A stretch of DNA of 53,695 nt from Ruminococcaceae bacterium UBA2854. Lineage in GTDB: Bacteria > Bacillota > Clostridia > Oscillospirales > Acutalibacteraceae. This document shows positions 14,440-20,472 of this stretch, piece after piece (positions within the stretch are counted from its first letter, which is position 1; every line of letters starts with the position of its first letter). The notes below the pieces were generated by a model. That model had not been told where the DNA came from and did not search any database. It saw only the letters and a list, made by a program, of their open reading frames with translations. Position numbers and translations under genes: made by a program. The stretch is from the NCBI GenBank assembly GCA_002350765.1, contig DEFK01000015.1:141632-195326 (forward strand), written 5' to 3'.

Positions 14440-14895
14440 GTGCCTTAGTTGTCAGCTCTCGGTAATCAGTTCTCAGTGGTCAGTGAGCAGTGGTCAGTTC
14501 TCAGTGGACAGTTGATGTCGTGCAGATAGAATAAACAAATGATTTACCTTTACCGCCCGACCGAATTGGTATGCAAGCTTCGCTTGCGTGATTAGGGTGT
14601 AGGGTTTAGGATGTAGGATGTAGGGATGGTCGTGCAGAAAGTATAGTTTAAGTCTACTACTTCAATTCCCGACCGTATTAATATTGATATATCTTTATTT
14701 ATATAGTCGGGATACCGCGGCTGTTTATCAGTCCGTTCTTTCTTCCCGACATTCCCTAAATCCTAAATCCTTAGCCCTTAATCCTTATTAATACGGTCGG
14801 GATACCGTGGTGTTTTTTTAATCCGCTCTATATTCCCGACCACAACTGAGAACTGTGTACTGAGAACTGTATACTGTAAATTGAGGACTGAAAAC
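14440..14895. repeat. Composite repeat with 215-bp core, copy 3 (inverted)
   Basis: Left heptamers TCAGTGG/TCAGTGA/TCAGTTC; module GTCGTGCAGATAG to CCGCCCGACCG; the 215-bp core in reverse orientation (14571-14785); module CGGTCGGGATACCG to TTCCCGACC; right heptamers GAGAACT/GTATACT. The right array runs into the stop codon of the carboxypeptidase gene. Confidence 0.9.
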
Positions 14896-16035
14896 TTACA
14901 ACTTAATAATCTTTTTACAAAGCGCGCCTAATACCGAATTAAAAGTCATCTTCTCTATTGTATTTTTCGCGGTTATTTTACATTTCTTCAATAATTCTTT
15001 TCCAGAATAATAATTGACCTCGCCTATAGTATCCCCCGCTTTAACGGGAGCTATTATATCTTTTTTCACTTTACATTCTGTTAAAAGCTTTTCACCCGCG
15101 GTACGCCTTACTATCATAGTCCCAGGCTTTTCACAGCGGAGATAGAGCGTATCCCGCATACCGCCCTTAACCTTAACGGGCTTTTCGGCGTTTTTCGGGA
15201 GAGCGAGTTCCTTAACCGTATACTCCGCGAAGCCGTAATCGAGTAAAGCGGCGCAGTCTCCGAAACGCTTAGTACCGTTATCACAGCCTAAAACCACCGC
15301 TATTAACGACAAGCCGTCACGCTCGGCGCTCGCGCTCATACAACAGCCCGCGTCGTCGGTCGTACCCGTCTTTAAACCCGTAATACCCTTATAGCTTTTC
15401 AGAAGCTTATTTGTATTTACAATCTGGGTTTTGCCGCCGCGCAGCTCGTCAATCCATATCGACGTATACTTAAAAATCTTCTTATGCTTTATAAGCTCCG
15501 AGGACATCAGCGCTACGTCATAGGCGCAGGTAATGTGGCCTTTCTCGTCGAGCCCGTTGCAGTTTTTAAACACGGTATGGTTCATTCCGAGCTCCTTAGC
15601 TCTCTTGTTCATTTCCGCGACAAAGGTCTTTTCGCTCCCGCAGAGCGCTTCGGCGAGTACCACAGCGGCGTCGTTCGCGGAGGCTACGGCGGTAGCCTTT
15701 ATAAGGTCGTCTACCGACATCTTCTCGCCCTCCTCGAGCCAGATATCCGAGCCTCCCATAGAAGCGGCGTGAGCCGAGGCGGTCAGGGTATCGGTGATAC
15801 TTAGCTTTCCGCTGTCGAGCGCTTCCATAACGAGCAGCAACGTCATAACCTTTGTTACCGAAGCGCAGGCGCGCTGTTCGTGGGGATTTTTTTCGGAGAG
15901 CACCTTTTTACTCTCGGCTTCTATAAGCACCGCCGACGGCGCGGTGACGTCCACCTTACTTTCGGCGCTTACGACCGCCGTAAACGGTACGGCTAAAAGC
16001 AGGCACAATAAAATTGATAATACATTTTTAAACAT
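14896..16035 (-). CDS. dacA: D-alanyl-D-alanine carboxypeptidase (PBP5/DacA type)
   Basis: Trims the terminal D-Ala of peptidoglycan stem peptides outside the cell. 379 residues. A signal peptide (FKNVLSILLCLLLAVPFTAV) is followed by the serine peptidase S11 domain. SVTK is the catalytic SxxK, SAND the SxN motif and KTGTT the third motif. The C-terminal beta domain ends with a KKIIKL tail, consistent with membrane association. The start at 16035 follows GAGGTG; an upstream in-frame start is less likely. The stop codon lies in the adjoining heptamer array. A sporulation-specific paralogue role cannot be excluded. Confidence 0.93.
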   Translation of the reverse strand: MFKNVLSILLCLLLAVPFTAVVSAESKVDVTAPSAVLIEAESKKVLSEKNPHEQRACASVTKVMTLLLVMEALDSGKLSITDTLTASAHAASMGGSDIWLEEGEKMSVDDLIKATAVASANDAAVVLAEALCGSEKTFVAEMNKRAKELGMNHTVFKNCNGLDEKGHITCAYDVALMSSELIKHKKIFKYTSIWIDELRGGKTQIVNTNKLLKSYKGITGLKTGTTDDAGCCMSASAERDGLSLIAVVLGCDNGTKRFGDCAALLDYGFAEYTVKELALPKNAEKPVKVKGGMRDTLYLRCEKPGTMIVRRTAGEKLLTECKVKKDIIAPVKAGDTIGEVNYYSGKELLKKCKITAKNTIEKMTFNSVLGALCKKIIKL

Positions 16036-16089
16036 AAAAAACACCTCGTTCAAAAATATGAACGGGTGTTTAAAAATATGCTGCGCGTA

Positions 16090-16345
16090 TTTTGAATTGA
16101 GAATTGAGAATGGAGAATTGAGAATGAATCGCTTCGCGATTTATTTCATAATGCAAAGCATTATTTCATTACGAAGTAATTTCATTATACGTAGTATTAT
16201 TTCATCTTTTATTAAATGAAATACGCTTACGTGAATGAAATGTTAACATATTATTTATACGGTCGGGAAATAAACGTCGGAAATTTATTAAGCTCTCTAC
16301 ACGACATTCACTATCAACTATCAACTGTCAACTGTCAACTGATAA
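16090..16345. repeat. Composite repeat with TTGAGAA heptamers and ATTTCAT palindromes
   Basis: Heptamers TTGAGAA/TGGAGAA (16096-16126) are followed by short palindromes (TCGCTTCGCGA, AATGCAAAGCATT, TTACGAAGTAA, AATGAAATG spacing) joined by ATTTCAT. A GTCGGG module and CTGTCAA heptamers then run into the ispF stop codon. No gene. Confidence 0.82.
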
Positions 16346-16802
16346 GGCATACAGCGTGCGCGGATATTCCCTCGCCCGAGCCCGTAAAGCCGAGCTTTTC
16401 CTCGGTAGTGGCTTTTACGCTCACCCTCGAAATATCGATCCCGCAGGCGTCGGCGATATTTTCGCGCATACTATTTATATAGTCCTTCAGCTTTGGCTTC
16501 TGGGCGATAACAGTCGAGTCGATATTTTCGATTTCATATCCGTTATCGGAAAGCACCGAGCAGACTTCCTTTAATAAAAGTATACTGTCCGCGCCCTTAA
16601 AGCGTTCGTCCGTATCGGGGAACAGCTTGCCGATATCTCCAAGCGCCGCCGCTCCGAGCAACGCGTCCATTACAGCGTGCAAAAGCACATCCGCGTCGCT
16701 GTGGCCGAGCAGACCTTTCTCGTACGGAATATCCACCCCGCCGAGTATAAGCTTTCTGTTTTCTACCAATTTATGTACATCATATCCGTGACCAATACGC
16801 AT
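16335..16802 (-). CDS. ispF: 2-C-methyl-D-erythritol 2,4-cyclodiphosphate synthase
   Basis: Fifth step of the non-mevalonate isoprenoid pathway. 155 residues, the usual length. Begins MRIGHGYDVHKL, with zinc-binding Asp and His. GHSDADVLLHAVMDALLGAAALGDIG is the family signature (cited in part), and TTEEKLGFTGSGEG lies near the C-terminus. It is the distal gene of a leftward cluster with ispD and the DUF2007-like gene. The final codons ATC AGT TGA coincide with the start of a heptamer array, so the array supplies the stop. Confidence 0.98.
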   Translation of the reverse strand: MRIGHGYDVHKLVENRKLILGGVDIPYEKGLLGHSDADVLLHAVMDALLGAAALGDIGKLFPDTDERFKGADSILLLKEVCSVLSDNGYEIENIDSTVIAQKPKLKDYINSMRENIADACGIDISRVSVKATTEEKLGFTGSGEGISAHAVCLIS

Positions 16803-16824
16803 TTTCTCAATCCTTTCGAAAATA

Positions 16825-16856
16825 GTTCTCAGTTCTCGGTTCTCAGTTCTCAGTTA
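16825..16856. repeat. TCTCAGT heptamer array left of the four-helix gene
   Basis: TTCTCAG/TTCTCGG units in tandem (about four). A matching array in the opposite orientation lies at 17273-17301, so the four-helix-bundle gene is bracketed by inverted heptamer arrays. Confidence 0.8.
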
Positions 16857-16889
16857 TTGCTACAAAAAACGTTTCCGAAAACCACAATA

Positions 16890-17252
16890 CTATTTTTCTC
16901 TTAACGATTCAATAAGCTTTGTTATCATTTTCCCGATTTCCGCAAGCAACTCCATAACGGGCTTAACTTGTTCTTTTTCCAGCAGATTTAGTCTTAAACA
17001 AATGTAACATTGTGTTTGCAGTTCAGCTTTTGAACCCTTAGCAATATACAAAAAGTTTATAAACTCTTTTTCTGAATTTCTCTGTTGACCCTCGGCAATA
17101 TTAGACGGAATAGAAATCGCCGCCCGACGCATCTGGCTCGAAAGCACATAACGCTCATCATCAGGAAACAACTTTACTAACTCATATATTTGCTCAACTA
17201 AATCAATAGATTTCTGCCAAACGATAAGATCTTTAAAACTTTTATTATCCAT
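16890..17252 (-). CDS. Four-helix bundle protein (23S rRNA intervening-sequence / S23 family)
   Basis: 120 residues, all helical. It matches the family originally found inside 23S rRNA intervening sequences: FKDLIVWQKSIDLVEQIYEL at the N-terminus, then LSSQMRRAAISIPSNIAEG, which is the family core, and FINFLYIAKGSKAELQTQ. Members form four-helix pentamer-like bundles; a molecular function is not established. Here it stands alone between ispF and ispD, bracketed by heptamer arrays. Its codons are more AT-rich than its neighbours. Both points suggest insertion (inference). Confidence 0.93.
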   Translation of the reverse strand: MDNKSFKDLIVWQKSIDLVEQIYELVKLFPDDERYVLSSQMRRAAISIPSNIAEGQQRNSEKEFINFLYIAKGSKAELQTQCYICLRLNLLEKEQVKPVMELLAEIGKMITKLIESLREK

Positions 17253-17272
17253 ACCAACATTTCCTTTTACAT

Positions 17273-17301
17273 TTCTGAGAACTGACTACTGAGAACTGTC
17301 A
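17273..17301. repeat. GAGAACT heptamer array right of the four-helix gene
   Basis: Units TGAGAAC/TGACTAC in tandem, inverted relative to the array at 16825-16856. It overlaps the ispD stop codon. Confidence 0.8.
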
Positions 17302-17985
17302 ACTAATTAGCGCCTGCGCTAATTTAATATCGTTTTGCGTAGTGAGCTTAATATTCGTTTCGCTGCCGAGGACTATTCTTACCTTTTCGCCTAAGCTTTC
17401 GATAAGCTTGCAGTCGTCGGTAACGGGCTCATTATTATTGACCGCGTTCTCAAGCGCGTGTAAATACAGTTCTTTCTCGAAAACCTGCGGAGTTTGTACC
17501 GCTCGAAGCTCACTCCGCGCGGGTGTGGAAATAATCTCGTTATTCTCGTTTACGACCTTAATCGTATCGGTGACGTATGTACCGAGCGCCGCGGCGCTGC
17601 ATTTAAACGCCTCGTTCACCACGGCGGTAATATCCTCGCCCGAAATAAGCGGACGGGCTCCGTCGTGGATAGCGTAATGCGTCGTTCTTTCGTCACATTC
17701 GGCTATACCGTTTTTAACGCTGTCGGCGCGTTCAGCTCCGCCGTGCGTTAAAGCTCTTACCTTTTTATAGCCTTTTTCATTAATTATCTTTTCAATCTCC
17801 GCTCTGTCAACCTCACGACATACCACGACTACGCTGTCGATTACGGGAGATTTTTCGAAGACGTTAAGCGTTCTCGATATTACGGGCTCGCCGAGCAGAT
17901 CGATAAACTGTTTACTCTTACCAAGCCCCATTCGGCTGGAATTACCCGCGGCTACAATTACCGCGCTCACAAAATACTTGCTCAT
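17299..17985 (-). CDS. ispD: 2-C-methyl-D-erythritol 4-phosphate cytidylyltransferase
   Basis: Third step of the non-mevalonate pathway; transfers CMP from CTP to MEP. 228 residues. The N-terminal AAGNSSRMGLGKSKQFIDLLG is the nucleotide-binding loop (cited in part). HGGAERADSVKNGI, HDGARPLIS and QTPQVFEKELYLHA are the other family motifs. It begins 2 nt after the DUF2007-like gene stop, so the two are co-transcribed. The end ATT AGT TGA merges with a heptamer array, as in ispF. Confidence 0.98.
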   Translation of the reverse strand: MSKYFVSAVIVAAGNSSRMGLGKSKQFIDLLGEPVISRTLNVFEKSPVIDSVVVVCREVDRAEIEKIINEKGYKKVRALTHGGAERADSVKNGIAECDERTTHYAIHDGARPLISGEDITAVVNEAFKCSAAALGTYVTDTIKVVNENNEIISTPARSELRAVQTPQVFEKELYLHALENAVNNNEPVTDDCKLIESLGEKVRIVLGSETNIKLTTQNDIKLAQALIS

Positions 17986-17987
17986 AA

Positions 17988-18494
17988 TTACGTAAACAGC
18001 GATTTAATAAACGCCGTTATAAAATCAGTACTGTAAATAACCAGCGCGAGTACCACTACGAATAGTATAGCGGTGACGATTTTTACTGCCGTACGTTTCG
18101 AGTTCGACATTTCCTCGAATTCCTCGTCAGCCTGCGCGCTTTCGTCATCCTCTATAATCTCCTCGCCCTCGAGCTTTATAGCGCCGATACCGACGGCGAC
18201 GTCGTACGCTTTCTCGTAGAGCTCGTAAGGCACGAGTATATCGAACATATCGAAATCCATACCCGTTACGATCTGGGAATTACCCGTCACCATATGGCGC
18301 GCGTAAACGCTCGGAATCCCGCTGTCCTCAAGCGCCGCCTGTACGCGGTCACGCTCGATAACATCTCCGTGGCAGAGATAAACCGAGGTCGTCTCATCTT
18401 CTATAGTTTTCAAAGCCTTATTCTTACATTCGGCGCAGGTGCAGTTAGTATACGCGTCGTAATACATCTTTTTACATTTAGGACAATATTTCAT
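17988..18494 (-). CDS. Zinc-ribbon, DUF2007-like membrane protein
   Basis: 168 residues. The N-terminal MKYCPKCKKMYYDAYTNCTC gives a zinc ribbon together with CAEC. The middle region (VYLCHGDVIERDRVQAALED and FDILVPYELYEKAYDV) resembles the putative signal-transducing DUF2007 domain. An acidic stretch and one C-terminal transmembrane helix (about residues 137-160) follow. No function is known. It is first in the ispD/ispF transcript, with its own promoter at 18517-18545 and a GGAGGGC ribosome binding site. Confidence 0.85.
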   Translation of the reverse strand: MKYCPKCKKMYYDAYTNCTCAECKNKALKTIEDETTSVYLCHGDVIERDRVQAALEDSGIPSVYARHMVTGNSQIVTGMDFDMFDILVPYELYEKAYDVAVGIGAIKLEGEEIIEDDESAQADEEFEEMSNSKRTAVKIVTAILFVVVLALVIYSTDFITAFIKSLFT

Positions 18495-18516
18495 AGCTTA
18501 GCCCTCCTTGCTTATG

Positions 18517-18545
18517 ATTATAACAAAGAGGGCAATTTTTTTCAA
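18517..18545 (-). promoter_or_regulatory. Promoter of the DUF2007-ispD-ispF cluster
   Basis: Minus strand TTGAAA (18540-18545), a 17-bp spacer and TATAAT (18517-18522). The third 78-bp-type element lies about 10 bp upstream. Confidence 0.75.
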
Positions 18546-18554
18546 CTTTTTTAT

Positions 18555-18641
18555 TTGTCCACGTCAATCCGTGCATTTCCTATTTTAAATTCTTATCCCC
18601 CGTACGTTCAATTCCTGTGAAGTTTTGGATATGGAGGATAG
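18555..18641 (-). repeat. 78-bp-type structured element, copy C (diverged)
   Basis: The half 18592-18641 (TTATCCCCCGTACGTTC to TTTTGGATATGGAGGATAG) matches copies A and B at 11743-11920. The other half has changed, but it still contains GTCCACG and TTTCCTA. It has the same orientation and same position as A and B relative to a downstream promoter on the minus strand. Confidence 0.7.
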
Positions 18642-18649
18642 GTTCATCT

Positions 18650-18914
18650 ATTTAGTTCTCAGTTTACAGTTCTCAGTTCTCAGTACGTACTGTCATCCTG
18701 AGTGGTTTGCGGAGCAAAATTCGCGATAGCGAATAATCGAAGGATCTTAAAGGTAAAAGATTCTTCGGCAAGCTCAGAATGACAGGCGGTAAAGATCCTT
18801 CGACACGGCACTTCGCGCCTGCTCAGGATGACACTTACCACTTACCACTTATCACTTATCACTTACCACTTCCCACTTCCTACTTCTCACTTCCCACTTC
18901 CTACTCCCTACTTC
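18650..18914. repeat. Composite repeat with long CACTTAC/CACTTCC heptamer array
   Basis: TTCTCAG heptamers, the second 94-bp TGTCATCCTGAG repeat (18691-18784), a further half copy ending CTCAGGATGACA, and then at least twelve heptamers of type CACTTAC, CACTTAT, CACTTCC, TACTTCC (18832-18917). The last units provide the TAG stop of dpaB. Confidence 0.88.
18691..18784. repeat. 94-bp TGTCATCCTGAG repeat, copy 2
   Basis: Same length and almost the same sequence as 3743-3836. Differences include GGAGCAAA for GTAGCAAA and GCGATAGC for GCGACAGC. Terminal inverted repeats as in copy 1. Confidence 0.88.
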
Positions 18915-19490
18915 CTACTTAAAAATGGGCTGAACCTGATTTCCGTTCAGCGCTTTTTCCACGCAGTCGGGTATAAGTTCAAAATCGCCGACCATTGATT
19001 TAGGCTTATTCAAAAAATCGTCCTGATTCATCGGCACGAAATAAATATTCTTCGTGTTTATCAGTCCGCCGATATTCTTAGCGGAAGCGCCTAAGGCGTC
19101 GTTAGTCGCCGCGCAAATCAGCACGGGACGGTTTATTCTTAAATGCGACTTTACCGCCATTGTCACGGCGGTGTCGGTTATTCCGTTGTTAAGCTTCGCG
19201 AGCGTATTGCCCGTACAGGGCGCGACTACTAAAAGGTCGCACATTTTCTTAGGACCCAAGGGCTCGGCGCTGCTTATCGAGCTTATAATTCTGTTTCCTG
19301 TTATACTTTCTATTCTATTTATAAAACCCACGGCTGTTCCGAAACGCGTATCGGTAGAATAAGCGGTTTCGGACAAAATCGGGATAACATTATAGCCCTC
19401 GTTTACGAGCTTTTCCATTTCGCGGATAGCTTTTTCAAAGGTACAAAAAGATCCGCACATAGCAAATCCTATATTCGCTTTCACAGGCAT
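18915..19490 (-). CDS. dpaB: Dipicolinate synthase subunit B
   Basis: Flavoprotein-like subunit of dipicolinate synthase, which makes pyridine-2,6-dicarboxylate for the spore core in the mother cell. 191 residues. Begins MPVKANIGFAMCGSFCTFEK. EPLGPKKMCDLLVVAPCTGN and LNNGITDTAVTMAVKSHLR are typical of the SpoVFB family. It overlaps dpaA by 10 nt. The stop codon TAG belongs to a CACTTCC-type heptamer array. Confidence 0.97.
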   Translation of the reverse strand: MPVKANIGFAMCGSFCTFEKAIREMEKLVNEGYNVIPILSETAYSTDTRFGTAVGFINRIESITGNRIISSISSAEPLGPKKMCDLLVVAPCTGNTLAKLNNGITDTAVTMAVKSHLRINRPVLICAATNDALGASAKNIGGLINTKNIYFVPMNQDDFLNKPKSMVGDFELIPDCVEKALNGNQVQPIFK

Positions 19491-20326
19491 TTTTCCTCCC
19501 TGAGAATTGTTAATACGGTGTCCGCTATAATTTCTCCCGCCGTCATCGGCGAATACTGTCCCGGGAGCGCCGACGCCATAAAAGCGGTAAAGCCGAGCTT
19601 TTCGGCGGCGTTAAAATCCACTCCCCCGGGGTACGAGGCTAAATCTATAATCAGCGTATCGCTGTCGCTGTTACTTAGAATCTCAGCGGTGATCGTCAAA
19701 GCGTCGGCGGTATTGAACACGATATCAAATCCACTCAGCGTTTTAAGCTCCGAATAATATACCGCTCGGTTGGCGTCGGATTTAATACGGGCGAATTTAT
19801 CGGCGCTTCGGGTAGAAACAGTAACCTCGGCTCCGAGAGCTCGGAGAGTTCTCGAAAGGAGCGCGCCTATTCTGCCGTATCCCGTTACGAGGATTTTTGA
19901 GCCCGAAATAGTTTTTTCGTAGCTTTTTACCGCTACGCACAGCGCTCCCTCGACAGTCGGCACGGCGTTTAAGACCGCGAAGTCCTCGCGCTCCAGCAAA
20001 TCGAAAGAGCTTATCCCCTTTAAGGACGAAGAACGCCCCATAAAAACAGGCTTATCGGAAAGCGCTTCTCTAAATCTGTTATCTATTTTTATTTCTTTAT
20101 CAGAAAAATAACAAGGTATTTGTCCGCCCTTTACCCCCGTAATCGGAAGCATAAAGGCGTCCGCCTCCGATAAGGCGGTATCCAAATCAACAAGCTTCAA
20201 AAAGCCGTAGCTGTCGAGCAAATCAAATCCCGCGAGCATAACCTCGAAGCCTTTATCATAAAGCGCCTTAGCGCAGAAAAGCTGGCGTTTATCTCCGCCG
20301 ATCAACGCGATAGTATCTATATTCAT
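19481..20326 (-). CDS. dpaA: Dipicolinate synthase subunit A
   Basis: Dehydrogenase-like subunit of dipicolinate synthase. 281 residues from the ATG at 20326. The open frame continues about 40 codons upstream, but AAAGGTGTTCCT before this ATG and the family start MNIDTIALIGGDKRQ decide the choice. The N-terminal part and the Rossmann motif VTGYGRIGALLSRTLRALGA are clear, with ASYPGGVDF and ALPGQYSPMTAGEI toward the end. With dpaB it shows that the organism can form endospores. No sigma-K type promoter was assigned. Confidence 0.97.
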   Translation of the reverse strand: MNIDTIALIGGDKRQLFCAKALYDKGFEVMLAGFDLLDSYGFLKLVDLDTALSEADAFMLPITGVKGGQIPCYFSDKEIKIDNRFREALSDKPVFMGRSSSLKGISSFDLLEREDFAVLNAVPTVEGALCVAVKSYEKTISGSKILVTGYGRIGALLSRTLRALGAEVTVSTRSADKFARIKSDANRAVYYSELKTLSGFDIVFNTADALTITAEILSNSDSDTLIIDLASYPGGVDFNAAEKLGFTAFMASALPGQYSPMTAGEIIADTVLTILREEKCL

Positions 20327-20431
20327 AGGAACACCTTTTTTGTAAATTGTATTACCTTTATATACTATGGAAAATAAACGCTTAGGTGCAAGAAAGCGCG
20401 CTGTTGAATCGGTTCGAGTTATTTCATATAG

Positions 20432-20458
20432 AAAAAAGGACGGCATTACGCCGCCCTT
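20432..20458 (-). terminator. Intrinsic terminator after the YhgE-like gene
   Basis: Minus strand stem AAGGGCGGCG / CGCCGTCCTT with a TAATG-type loop followed by TTTTTTC. Confidence 0.9.
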
Positions 20459-20472
20459 ATACTTAGTAAATA

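Noticed and set aside
18832..18917. CACTTAC/CACTTCC array as a CRISPR or VNTR in a gene
   Set aside because: Units are 7 bp with no spacers and lie outside coding sequence apart from the stop codon; no cas genes.
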